Source: a virus
Direction: 5' to 3' (one strand)
Length of the DNA: 64,000 nucleotides
Virus record (IMG/VR): IMGVR_UViG_3300030202_002773
Location: 1-64,000 of that record
In this document: one piece after another, positions 56,349-63,771 of the stretch
Layout of the letters: every line of letters starts with the position of its first letter
Position numbering within the stretch: the first letter of the stretch is position 1
Made by a program: the position numbers and the translations under genes
Notes under the pieces: model-generated
The model's input: only the letters and a program-made list of their open reading frames with translations
Database searches by the model: none
What the model was told of the DNA's origin: nothing

Positions 56349-56563
56349 AAGCCTTCGTCTCTTTTTCCGTCTGCCATCATTTCAGCATGTGATTCTTTTT
56401 GCAATTCTTCATATTCATAATCTTCCATAGGTTCACAATGATCTTTGCATTGATAACAAAGACCTCTGTCTTCATCCATTTTTGCTCCGCAACAATCGCT
56501 TACCATGTCAGATCCGTAACCATCATCTATAGGGTTACTTAATTTCCAGTTATCATAGTTCAT
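56345..56563 (-). CDS. Small zinc-ribbon-like protein (72 aa)
   Basis: The middle reads SDCCGAKMDEDRGLCYQCKDHCEP, with Cys pairs spaced like a zinc ribbon (CCxxx...CxxC). The rest is acidic. It overlaps the radical SAM gene start by four bases, so the two are coupled. Such short phage zinc ribbons are often of unknown function or bind nucleic acid or proteins. Confidence 0.55.
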   Translation of the reverse strand: MNYDNWKLSNPIDDGYGSDMVSDCCGAKMDEDRGLCYQCKDHCEPMEDYEYEELQKESHAEMMADGKRDEGL

Positions 56564-56772
56564 AATTTTTGTTTAATTGATTAATAAAAAAGAAAAGATA
56601 GTATAGGCTTGCCGTTGATTCACACTTATCTTAAACTGCTCTCCATGTTCGCAGTAAAGTACTTACGCGCTTTCCTTCAATAAGTGCATCCGTTTTATCT
56701 GGACCTTCTATAGTGGCATCTTCTAACCACACGTAATGGGGCGGTACTCATGTTCGCACTATACTTTCTAAT
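56564..56772 (-). other. Intergenic region with repeated TGCGAACATG and a short frame
   Basis: This is the longest spacer in the minus-strand block (209 bases) and is more G/C-rich than its neighbours. TGCGAACATG (minus strand) occurs at 56749-56758 and again at 56644-56653, exactly 105 bases (35 codons) apart. Between them a frame from GTG at 56732 to TAA at 56631 would encode 33 residues (VWLEDATIEGPDKTDALIEG, continuing to LLRTWRAV). No canonical promoter or terminator is visible. It may hold a small protein gene or a regulatory element. Confidence 0.35.
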
Positions 56773-57204
56773 CTATAATTGTGTTATAAGTTCAACAACT
56801 TCATCTACTTGCTTTTTGTTTCTTGGCATAAAAAGCACATATTGTTTGTTGTTGTCTTTAAGATGTTTTTTAAATAGCTTCCACCTTAAAGGAAAAGACT
56901 CATTTGCATAGCCTTTTGTTTCGATAATAAATTTACCGTTGGGATCTACAAAATCAGGTGTATATGTTATAGGTCTGATTTTAGATCCTTTGTTATAAAG
57001 CTTTTTAGTTGTCCCTTCATAACAAGCCAATGGATAAACCATTGCAGGAAATATAGTAAATGTTTCCTCTTCGTATTTAACTTTAATTTTAGCTTCTTCT
57101 AATTTTTTATAACAATGTAACTCTAAATTAGATTTAAATTCGAGTCCTTTATACGTAGATTTTTTAGCATTCTTTACTTTAGATCTAGAGTACTTCCTCC
57201 TCAT
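56773..57204 (-). CDS. PD-(D/E)XK endonuclease, Holliday-junction-resolvase-like (143 aa)
   Basis: The nuclease core is visible as Glu28 in KSNLELHCY, Asp84 in YTPDF and the Glu95-x-Lys97 pair in FIIETKGY, followed by a basic end helix (RWKLFKKHLKDNNKQY). This order and spacing match phage endonuclease I and related PD-(D/E)XK enzymes that cut branched DNA. The N-terminal 20 residues are very basic, favouring DNA binding. It overlaps the metallophosphoesterase gene upstream by 20 bases. It would resolve replication or recombination intermediates before packaging. Confidence 0.7.
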   Translation of the reverse strand: MRRKYSRSKVKNAKKSTYKGLEFKSNLELHCYKKLEEAKIKVKYEEETFTIFPAMVYPLACYEGTTKKLYNKGSKIRPITYTPDFVDPNGKFIIETKGYANESFPLRWKLFKKHLKDNNKQYVLFMPRNKKQVDEVVELITQL

Positions 57205-58351
57205 AATTCATTACATTAGTTTGAAGGTACCCTTCCAGACCTCTATTCTTATTCCAAATATACGCTTGACCACATCTAAGCGTTCCAACATATCCTTGTG
57301 TTTTATGCCATAAATCATTACCACAAATAGATGGGATAAATCTAACTTTAGTTCCCATATATTCATTAAGCATTTCTTTATGTCTATGTCCACAGTGTAC
57401 TTCTCTTACTTTAGCTCTACTCCACATAGCTGGTTGCTCTGTAGCTATAAGTAAAGGTAATTCTTGAGTTTTTTCTTTATCACCGTGTGTAAACATAATC
57501 ATATTAATTCCATATTCATAGTATTTACGAGCATCTAAGCTATTATCTACTGTTACATTCTTATTGTTTTTATATATAGCATCTAAAACTTCTCCTGCAT
57601 AAAACATACGTTCGAAGTCATGGTTACCTTGTACAACAACAACATCAACTGGCGCAAACTGAGCTAAGTAATCAATTGCTTTACTTACTAGGTGCCAGTA
57701 TCCTCTAAAAGATTCACGCCATCGCATATTATCTTGCTGAGGTGTACCTTTAGTAGTAGCTCGACTCATACCTTCTGAATTAAGTCCATCATTACCTACA
57801 GGTAATAAAAATCTATCTATTTCTAAACCGTCGGCTTTTTTATGTAGATCCATAATAGCTTGTATATAATGTTTTTCTATTATATTCATAGGCTCATCAG
57901 TTATCTTACCATAATGTATATCTGGGAGAGAAATCTCATAACAAATAGGATCCTTATGTTTTTTGTACTTAACTTTAGGAACTTTAACACTCCTAGTTTT
58001 AATATAATCTAATAAATCTGCTTTAATGTTAGGCATTTCATGCCACGAATTATGTGTAACAATACTAAATCTTTGTTCACCCATCATATTCTGCCAAAAC
58101 TTTACAGATTTAACATCTGCTTGAGTTAAGCCATTTTCTTTAAGATGGTCTAAATATTTAGTACTGCCTTTTAATTCATTTCCATTATCGTTATTCATTC
58201 TATCCTGAATACATTCTGCGGAAGTAACAGTTTTTTTACACTCTTGAATTAATACAGGATCTACGTCCCAATGTTCTGCTAACCAATCAACTCCTTTTTT
58301 CTGATAACTTTTTTTTGTTTGTAGTTTCTCAATAATTTCATCTTTTGTCAT
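57185..58351 (-). CDS. Metallophosphoesterase (388 aa)
   Basis: The calcineurin-like motifs occur in order: SLPDIHYGK with Asp144 and His146, GNDGL at residues 186-190, QGNHDFERM at 241-249, FTHGD with His289, and CGHRHKE at 320-326. Residues 1-125 form an N-terminal helical region with a helix-turn-helix-like start (LAEHWDVDPVLIQECKK). Phage members of this family often act as DNA exonucleases or 2',3'-phosphatases. Position between primase and endonuclease genes suggests a role in DNA repair or recombination. The exact substrate is not clear. Confidence 0.75.
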   Translation of the reverse strand: MTKDEIIEKLQTKKSYQKKGVDWLAEHWDVDPVLIQECKKTVTSAECIQDRMNNDNGNELKGSTKYLDHLKENGLTQADVKSVKFWQNMMGEQRFSIVTHNSWHEMPNIKADLLDYIKTRSVKVPKVKYKKHKDPICYEISLPDIHYGKITDEPMNIIEKHYIQAIMDLHKKADGLEIDRFLLPVGNDGLNSEGMSRATTKGTPQQDNMRWRESFRGYWHLVSKAIDYLAQFAPVDVVVVQGNHDFERMFYAGEVLDAIYKNNKNVTVDNSLDARKYYEYGINMIMFTHGDKEKTQELPLLIATEQPAMWSRAKVREVHCGHRHKEMLNEYMGTKVRFIPSICGNDLWHKTQGYVGTLRCGQAYIWNKNRGLEGYLQTNVMNYEEEVL

Positions 58352-59333
58352 TTATTATATTTTTAAGTTCATTAAAACTACCTACTTTGCTAACCAAATC
58401 AGAAGGATCTTTAGATTTGAATTTGTCAGGCAGGCAGATATTTTCGAAACCATATAAATCACAAATTTTATTAGCCATTATTTGGCCTGGATTATTTTCT
58501 TTGTTAAAATCGTTGTCATATAAAATTTCTATTGTATTGAATCTTGTTTTTAACTCACTTATTAAATTTTTATCAGGTATTTGCATTTCACTTTGCATAG
58601 CTATAGAATTATAGCCTGCGGCATATAAACACATAATATCTTTGAGGGAAGAAGTAATAATAAGTCGCTCCCCTTTATCTGGGAGTTGGTCATAGCCTTG
58701 TATATCTGTTTTCTTTGTATTGCTTAACCACTTATTTTTTTCTTCATAAGGAGAATAGATTTTATATCGATTTTTAAATTTAAAAGCATAACTGATTGAT
58801 TTACACGTAAATCTATTGTTATTTATCCAAAAATGACTTATCGGTTCCACGGCAAAAGTATTAAGTATTTTTTTACTAACCAAATATTTTCGCCAAAAGT
58901 TCGCATCTTGTTTATTCCAAGGTCTTGCTTTCTTTTGAATTATTGTAAGTTTTTCAACAAGTTTGGGTTGATTTCTTCTATAGCCGAGATATCCCATTGT
59001 AAATAAGGATTCTTCTTTTTTATTACTTAAATTAAGATTAAAGTCGCAATCAATTATTTTAAGAGCGTCTATAAATGTACAATTATATTTAAATTGTACA
59101 TAGCCAAAGCAGTTAAAAGTATGATCAGGATGTCCAAAATCTTTATAAAGTAAATTTCCATTCCACATGATAATAGATGCAGTTGGTGTTCTATCTTCAC
59201 GTAAATCACTACAAAATTTTTTACTTAATTCTTTAAAACTAGGACAGTAATACATAAAAATGTCATACTCAGAAATTTTTCCAAGTATGACATCCGTATG
59301 TAAATGATCTTGACTGCTTCTTGATCTAATCAT
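58338..59333 (-). CDS. DNA primase, Toprim type (331 aa)
   Basis: Residues about 29-90 hold a zinc-finger-like opening (FCSDLREDRTPTASI and HTFNCFGYV), comparable to the CHC2 domain of DnaG though incomplete. The Toprim region includes GERLIITSSLKDIMCLYAAG (residues 221-240) and ILYDNDFNKENNPGQIMANK with Asp273 and Asp275. The usual first Toprim glutamate is replaced by Ser at position 229, while the DxD is kept, so catalysis may rest on a variant site. It would make primers for the DnaB helicase encoded upstream. It overlaps the SSB gene by one base. Confidence 0.7.
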   Translation of the reverse strand: MIRSRSSQDHLHTDVILGKISEYDIFMYYCPSFKELSKKFCSDLREDRTPTASIIMWNGNLLYKDFGHPDHTFNCFGYVQFKYNCTFIDALKIIDCDFNLNLSNKKEESLFTMGYLGYRRNQPKLVEKLTIIQKKARPWNKQDANFWRKYLVSKKILNTFAVEPISHFWINNNRFTCKSISYAFKFKNRYKIYSPYEEKNKWLSNTKKTDIQGYDQLPDKGERLIITSSLKDIMCLYAAGYNSIAMQSEMQIPDKNLISELKTRFNTIEILYDNDFNKENNPGQIMANKICDLYGFENICLPDKFKSKDPSDLVSKVGSFNELKNIINDKR

Positions 59334-60154
59334 TAAAATGGAAGATCCTCTTCAACTGTTACTTTTTGTCCATTGTCTTTATTAATAACCCAGTCTTCAT
59401 TTTCATCAACAGTATCAGGAGTTACCAATGTAGCTGTAGAAACATAAGGTCCCCAAGTTAACTCTGGACAAGCTCCAACATCAGCATTAAATGCACCATA
59501 ATCATCATTAAGTTTCTCTATAAATAAATCATCACGCTGAGGTTTTACTCTACCAAAGTATTTAGTATATACTTTTTGATATTTACCATCTTTAACACCT
59601 ATAAGAACTCTAACTTCATTAGTAGATAAAGCTTCAACTAAATGTTTAATTTCTGTTATAACTCCATTAGATATTGCAGGCATAGAATCAAAAGATACTT
59701 CATCTCCTGATGCTACATTAGCCCAAGCTTTAGTAAAATTAATTAACGTTTCTTCACCAGTATAAGCTTTTCTTTCACCTTCAGATTTCCACCATGGATA
59801 TTTAAGTTCTCCTTCTTCATTTAATTCTTTACTAGGTTCAGTATTAGACCATGTAGATTGTCCAATAGCATTCATCCATTGATATTTACCTGCTTGAGAA
59901 ACTCTAGGTTTATTTTGCATTAGTATTTCTAATTTAAAATTACCATCTGAATTAGCTAGCCAAAATACAATTTTATTGTATTCTTCTCCACTAAATTCTA
60001 CTTTGTAGTTTGGTTCTTGTTTTACATTAATGTCCATTGCATGTAATTCCTCCATTGTTGGATTTACTGCTCTAACTTTTACATTAGTTAAACCTGAGTA
60101 AGTTTTAACACCACCCATTACTTCTTCTGTACTTGCATTACTTTGTATTGCCAT
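59333..60154 (-). CDS. Single-stranded DNA-binding protein (273 aa)
   Basis: The C-terminus VTVEEDLPF is an acidic tail ending in Pro-Phe, the signature through which SSB proteins recruit partners. The N-terminal half contains beta segments (NYKVEFSGEEYNKIVFWLAN, FKLEILMQNKPRV) compatible with an OB fold, and residues about 185-215 (EVRVLIGVKDGKYQKVYTKY) another strand set. It lies between primase and RecA-like genes. It would coat single-stranded DNA during replication and recombination. The ATG is preceded by AAAACAATAAAA. The OB-fold assignment is by pattern, but the tail is clear. Confidence 0.7.
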   Translation of the reverse strand: MAIQSNASTEEVMGGVKTYSGLTNVKVRAVNPTMEELHAMDINVKQEPNYKVEFSGEEYNKIVFWLANSDGNFKLEILMQNKPRVSQAGKYQWMNAIGQSTWSNTEPSKELNEEGELKYPWWKSEGERKAYTGEETLINFTKAWANVASGDEVSFDSMPAISNGVITEIKHLVEALSTNEVRVLIGVKDGKYQKVYTKYFGRVKPQRDDLFIEKLNDDYGAFNADVGACPELTWGPYVSTATLVTPDTVDENEDWVINKDNGQKVTVEEDLPF

Positions 60155-60159
60155 TTTTT

Positions 60160-60167
60160 ATTGTTTT
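60160..60167 (-). promoter_or_regulatory. Shortened AAAACAAT translation-initiation element
   Basis: AAAACAAT lies five bases upstream of the SSB ATG and is a shorter form of the AAAACAATTAAA leader seen before three other minus-strand genes. No Shine-Dalgarno site is present. Confidence 0.35.
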
Positions 60168-60182
60168 TGATTATTAATTAAT

Positions 60183-60785
60183 TTATAATTCGAACGTATC
60201 ATCGTCCATTTCTAGTTCTTCTTCTTGCTGCTCTTTTACTACATTTAAAGTATCTTGAAAAGATGGAGGTTCTCCTAACTCATTTTCTAACTCTTCGTCA
60301 AAAGTTTCTTTTAATGTTTTACCATCTTCATTTACCATAGTTGTAAAAGCATCATTAAGAGCATCTTGAGCATCTTGATCAAGTTCTATTGGTTTTCCAG
60401 TTTCTGAATCTTCGGCTCTCCATTGAAGATCTTCATCAGGATCTGTAGGGCTAAGCAAATTTACAATATCTTTTTCAGTTTTTTCCATATTTTCTTGAAT
60501 ATCTTTAACTTCGTCTATAGTATCTTGTATAGCATCTTCTAAAGTCATTTGATTAGGATCTATAGCATCAGTCATATCATCTTCGAATGTAAAAGATAAA
60601 GGTTTCTTTTTACTAGGTCTTCTACCTTTAAGAAATGGATGCTTAAACATCTCATCTACTTCCCATGGTTTAATACCATACTTAATAGCCATCTCTGGTT
60701 TACTAATACCGTTTTTAAGATCTTGATCGATCATAGAAACAGTAATTTTTTCAGGAGTTTCTCCTGGTGTTACAGTTGTTTTCAT
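60183..60785 (-). CDS. Acidic protein with N-terminal helix-turn-helix-like segment (200 aa)
   Basis: The ATG at 60785 (MKTTVTPGE) is preferred because the longer alternative would overlap the RecA-like gene by 25 bases. Residues about 15-45 (DQDLKNGISKPEMAIKYGIK then PWEVDEMFKHPFLKGRRPSKKK) look like a helix-turn-helix with a basic tail. The rest is very acidic (many Asp and Glu) and ends EMDDDTFEL. It lies between SSB and RecA-like genes, so a replication or transcription adaptor is plausible. No named family is recognised. Confidence 0.5.
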   Translation of the reverse strand: MKTTVTPGETPEKITVSMIDQDLKNGISKPEMAIKYGIKPWEVDEMFKHPFLKGRRPSKKKPLSFTFEDDMTDAIDPNQMTLEDAIQDTIDEVKDIQENMEKTEKDIVNLLSPTDPDEDLQWRAEDSETGKPIELDQDAQDALNDAFTTMVNEDGKTLKETFDEELENELGEPPSFQDTLNVVKEQQEEELEMDDDTFEL

Positions 60786-60808
60786 TTTAATCATTTTTTT
60801 ATGTTTAA

Positions 60809-61507
60809 TTAATCTATAAATATATCTGACCAATTCATAGGCATGGTCTTACCTTTTAAATGTGCACATCGAGATCCTGCAGTTATATCATCCATAGAGT
60901 CAAATGAAACCATAGTTTCTTCTCCCTCTCTAAATATATAGCCAACAGCATCTGCATTAGCGCAGGTAATTTGCTTGATCTTACCAGTTAAATCAAGGTC
61001 TTTAACAGCAACCTCTTTACCTTTCTTTTCAAGCATCTTATCTTTTAAATGTCCAACTAAGATAATATGATCCGCTAGTTTATTCAGTTTATCTATCCAT
61101 TCTTTGTAGGCCATTCTTAAATATAAATAGCCAGCACCGTTAGGCAGTGATAGTACTGATGCACCAGGGTTCTTAGTATCAAAGTTTTTACCCATAGGAG
61201 TTTTCATATAAATTTTTTTAGCATAAGCTTCACACATTTCTTCTAGTTTAGATATAGTGTCAATAGCTATATATTTATATGGTCTTCCTTCTTTCATAAT
61301 TGCTGAACCAATAGTTTGTAAATCTTTTAAACTATGAGCTTTTACTTTTAAAGCATCAATCATATCTGATCCGTCTTCTAAGTCAATAATTAAACAATCA
61401 TCAAGCTGTGATAATATAGTAGTCTTACCTATTTTAGGTGGACCATATATTATCATGTTTTTAGGCGATTTACGGCTAGCCTTTACCTTCTCTTTTGGTA
61501 ATTCCAT
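60809..61507 (-). CDS. RecA-like ATPase, Sak4/AAA_24 type (232 aa)
   Basis: Starting at the ATG at 61507 (MELPKEKVKA), which lies one base after the upstream stop, Walker A is GPPKIGKT at residues 22-29, and a Walker B-like strand follows (YKYIAIDTISKLEEM). Later segments (ADHIILVGHLKDKMLEKKGK, LTGKIKQITCANADAVGYIF) are typical of the short RecA-like ATPases used by phages as Sak4-type annealing or recombination proteins. An upstream ATG (61567) would overlap the 56-aa gene and is not favoured. It probably helps strand annealing together with the nearby SSB. Confidence 0.75.
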   Translation of the reverse strand: MELPKEKVKASRKSPKNMIIYGPPKIGKTTILSQLDDCLIIDLEDGSDMIDALKVKAHSLKDLQTIGSAIMKEGRPYKYIAIDTISKLEEMCEAYAKKIYMKTPMGKNFDTKNPGASVLSLPNGAGYLYLRMAYKEWIDKLNKLADHIILVGHLKDKMLEKKGKEVAVKDLDLTGKIKQITCANADAVGYIFREGEETMVSFDSMDDITAGSRCAHLKGKTMPMNWSDIFID

Positions 61508-61508
61508 A

Positions 61509-61679
61509 TTATTTAGTTTTAAGATATTCTCTAATTCTACTTTCACTTCTATCAAGAACTTCCGCAATATTTTTTATAGACATGCGTTTAGTCTTTAATT
61601 TTCTAGCAATTGTAGCCATTTTAATCACTGCTACAGATTTTAAATCTGTCCATTGTTTTGTCTTACTGTTCCAATTCAT
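61509..61679 (-). CDS. Small helix-turn-helix-like protein (56 aa)
   Basis: The ATG at 61679 (MNWNSKTKQWTDLKSVAVIK) starts just after the stop of the 45-aa gene and avoids overlap. The C-terminal half KRMSIKNIAEVLDRSESRIREYLKTK has the helix-turn-helix shape of small DNA-binding regulators (AEVLDRSESRIREYL). A longer start at 61736 would overlap the 45-aa gene. It could regulate the early operon; target sites are not evident. Confidence 0.5.
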   Translation of the reverse strand: MNWNSKTKQWTDLKSVAVIKMATIARKLKTKRMSIKNIAEVLDRSESRIREYLKTK

Positions 61680-61680
61680 A

Positions 61681-61818
61681 TTATGCTTGTTTTTTATACC
61701 AGACTCCCCTACCTTTAGCTTTACCGGTAAGTTCAACTGTTTTAATTACTATTAATTCTTCTTCTTTAGAAGGATTATACTTTGGATTTTTGCTGTTCAG
61801 CTTTCTTTTTTTTGTCAT
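61681..61818 (-). CDS. Small basic protein (45 aa)
   Basis: An ATG at 61818 opens a 45-codon frame (MTKKRKLNSKNPKYNPSKEE onward, ending YKKQA) that ends in TAA at 61681, two bases before the next start. It is very basic at its N-terminus. It overlaps the 51-aa membrane protein gene (61775-61930) by 44 bases in another frame. The function is unknown. Confidence 0.45.
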   Translation of the reverse strand: MTKKRKLNSKNPKYNPSKEEELIVIKTVELTGKAKGRGVWYKKQA

Positions 61819-61930
61819 ATTTTATTATATTATCCATTAATTTATTTATTCCTTGTCTTTTTACATTATAAGCATACAAACTAGTGCATATAGCAAATAT
61901 TCCTATTACTATTGTTATTATATATACCAT
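61775..61930 (-). CDS. Small membrane protein (51 aa)
   Basis: The frame from ATG at 61930 to TAA at 61775 encodes MVYIITIVIGIFAICTSLYA followed by a charged tail (KKKKAEQQKSKV). Residues 2-20 form one membrane helix. The start overlaps the stop of the 37-aa gene by one base (TAATG), an arrangement repeated through this mini-gene chain. The function is unknown. Confidence 0.5.
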   Translation of the reverse strand: MVYIITIVIGIFAICTSLYAYNVKRQGINKLMDNIIKYDKKKKAEQQKSKV

Positions 61931-62043
61931 TATTTCTTTGTTCTTTTATCTATATGCTTATCTATTTGGGAAGAAAAGTACATTCCTGTTACTAATCCTG
62001 CGCCCCAAGCTATTAAATGAGTGATTATCCAAGTTATTTCCAT
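61930..62043 (-). CDS. Small membrane protein (37 aa)
   Basis: The frame from ATG at 62043 to TAA at 61930 encodes MEITWIITHLIAWGAGLVTG then MYFSSQIDKHIDKRTKK. One membrane helix is followed by a basic tail. It overlaps the 62-aa gene by ten bases. The function is unknown; phage mini-genes of this size are often host-interacting. Confidence 0.45.
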   Translation of the reverse strand: MEITWIITHLIAWGAGLVTGMYFSSQIDKHIDKRTKK

Positions 62044-62222
62044 TTGATATCATATTTTGTTATTAATTCATTTCTTTTTCTAATTAATTGTGATCTAGAA
62101 GCAGTTGGAGCTGAAAACATATCAGTTCTTTGTATATATCCAACAGCAGATTGCTTGCCTTCTAGGTTATTAATACTTTGAGTTAAGTTTTTTATTATTT
62201 CTTTTGCTTTTTGTTTTGACAT
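62034..62222 (-). CDS. Small basic protein (62 aa)
   Basis: The ATG at 62222 (MSKQKAKEIIKNLTQSIN), four bases downstream of the DnaB stop, is preferred over a longer start inside the DnaB gene. The protein is basic and helical, with a middle SAVGYIQRTDMFSAPTASRS and an end RKRNELITKYDIKWK. No family is recognised. It is part of the compact chain of small genes after the helicase. Confidence 0.5.
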   Translation of the reverse strand: MSKQKAKEIIKNLTQSINNLEGKQSAVGYIQRTDMFSAPTASRSQLIRKRNELITKYDIKWK

Positions 62223-62226
62223 AATT

Positions 62227-63183
62227 TTAATTTCTTTCGTTAATAGTAAATGTAGCCATTTCTGCTTCAAAGGGTATCATTCCAAGTAAACCATCTCTGT
62301 TCTTTTCTACATGAACAGCTAATAGTCCTACAGGATCCTCATTACAGTATGTTTCTGTTATACCATACAAATCATATGGTCGTTGTAACATCATAACAAC
62401 ATGCGCATCTTGGCCAATACTATCACCACCAAACAAATCTGTTAGTAATGGTTGGTATTGCGCTTTAGCACGGTGTTCTTGCTCTATGTTACGATTAAGC
62501 TGTGATAGGAGTATATTTATAACTCCCATTTTAGCTTGCATCCACATACATCCTTTAGATAGCTCGTTAAGTCGTTGTAATTCTGACTCTGCTCTACCTA
62601 CAACAAGACGTGAGTGGTCAAAGATATTTATAATTCTAGCATTAGGGTTTCTATTAGTTATTTCTACATTAGCTTCTTTAATATATTCTATATTTCTAGG
62701 AATATTATTAAAATAAATAGGATATTTTTTATATTTAGATACTTTATCTTTATATAATTGATAGTCCTGTTCACTTAATTTTTCTTCTACAGATAATAGA
62801 TCTAACACTTCTTTTTTAACATCTTTAGAGCCTGCACGTAATATTTGTTGATGACCAGGCATCTCAAAACTCCAGTATAATACTACAACTTTCTCTTTAA
62901 GTTCATTATCCAACAAGTCAAATATCATTTGATTACTAAATGCTGATTTACCTACACCAGGTCTACCAGCAATTACGTACATTTTACCAGGCTGTAATCC
63001 ACCTAATAAATTTTTATTTAGTCTTTTCCATTTAGTTGGGAAGACAGGTCGTTTACCAAGCATACCAGTTCTAACTTCATTAATAGAAGTTGTTACAGAC
63101 TGTTCTATGCTTTTAAATCCTCTACTCTTATAGGGATCTTGTGATTCTTGGTTTAAGGGGGTCTTTTTGTATTGCATTTTCAT
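62227..63183 (-). CDS. Replicative DNA helicase, DnaB C-terminal-domain type (318 aa)
   Basis: The RecA-fold core has Walker A GRPGVGKS at residues 73-80, a Walker B strand ending in IINIFDHSRLV, LLSQLNRN, a DSIGQDAHVVMMLQRP segment and a KNRDGLLGMIPFE arginine-finger region. There is no full DnaB N-terminal domain; the first 70 residues (QSVTTSINEVRTGMLGKRPV) form only a short linker-like start. It would unwind DNA at the phage replication fork with the Toprim primase. ATG 63183 and 63177 are both possible starts. The first bases overlap the 185-aa gene upstream. Confidence 0.85.
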   Translation of the reverse strand: MKMQYKKTPLNQESQDPYKSRGFKSIEQSVTTSINEVRTGMLGKRPVFPTKWKRLNKNLLGGLQPGKMYVIAGRPGVGKSAFSNQMIFDLLDNELKEKVVVLYWSFEMPGHQQILRAGSKDVKKEVLDLLSVEEKLSEQDYQLYKDKVSKYKKYPIYFNNIPRNIEYIKEANVEITNRNPNARIINIFDHSRLVVGRAESELQRLNELSKGCMWMQAKMGVINILLSQLNRNIEQEHRAKAQYQPLLTDLFGGDSIGQDAHVVMMLQRPYDLYGITETYCNEDPVGLLAVHVEKNRDGLLGMIPFEAEMATFTINERN

Positions 63184-63685
63184 CTAAGTTTTCATACTTT
63201 TCCCAAGTATGGTTATTAATCCAGGTTTCTAAGTTTTGTAGATATTCAAGACTATTTCTTTCAATTGCTAATTGTTTATCTAAACATTTCATTATATATT
63301 TATGTTTATATAATTTATTATTTACAATTTTTTTATACCTATCCCTAGCCTTTTTATTGGCCATAGCATCTGGATCTTTAGCATGCAACACCCTAACACC
63401 TCGTGAAGAAGAATTTACTTTCATAGGATACGTACTCACTAATTCAGCAAACATTGAATCAAAATCAGAAACAAAAAGATCGATGAATTCCTGTCTAATA
63501 ACGTGAGTATCAACAGTTTCACCGATCTTTATGTATCCATTTTTTTGTAATTCTTCTAAATTTGGCTTTAAATTAAGATTGTTTAAATGGTTAAATCCTT
63601 TTCGATAGATGATAAATAAATATGTGAAATCATCAGCACTCATCTGTGTTTGAGTTAGTATTTCAAAATCTATATTTATCTTCAT
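63128..63685 (-). CDS. Possible helicase accessory or winged-helix protein (185 aa)
   Basis: The preferred start is ATG 63685 (MKINIDFEILTQTQ); a further upstream ATG (63733) would run through the likely promoter region. The N-terminal half has a winged-helix-like pattern (FTYLFIIYRKGF, LEELQKNGYIKI, EFIDLFVSDFDSMF) and the second half is basic and helical. Phage genes directly upstream of DnaB often encode loaders or replication initiators, which is the main reason for this call. Function is not proven. Confidence 0.5.
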   Translation of the reverse strand: MKINIDFEILTQTQMSADDFTYLFIIYRKGFNHLNNLNLKPNLEELQKNGYIKIGETVDTHVIRQEFIDLFVSDFDSMFAELVSTYPMKVNSSSRGVRVLHAKDPDAMANKKARDRYKKIVNNKLYKHKYIMKCLDKQLAIERNSLEYLQNLETWINNHTWEKYENLDENAIQKDPLKPRITRSL

Positions 63686-63722
63686 ATCAAAAATTCTTTT
63701 ATAGTTAAACGGAACATGGGTA

Positions 63723-63730
63723 CAAATATA
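63723..63730 (-). promoter_or_regulatory. Bacteroidota-type promoter -7 element (TATATTTG)
   Basis: On the minus strand TATATTTG fits the TAnnTTTG -7 consensus of Bacteroidota sigma factors and lies about 40 bases upstream of the preferred start (63685) of the 185-aa gene. A clear TTTG at -33 is missing (GTTTTATA lies in that area), so this is a candidate only. Confidence 0.35.
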
Positions 63731-63771
63731 CAAATCTTTTTCATATTATAAAACTTTTATTTAATTATTTT

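Noticed and set aside
61508-61567. Longer N-terminus of the RecA-like ATPase starting at 61567
   Set aside because: It would overlap the 56-aa gene; the ATG at 61507 begins one base after that gene's stop and gives a normal family start.
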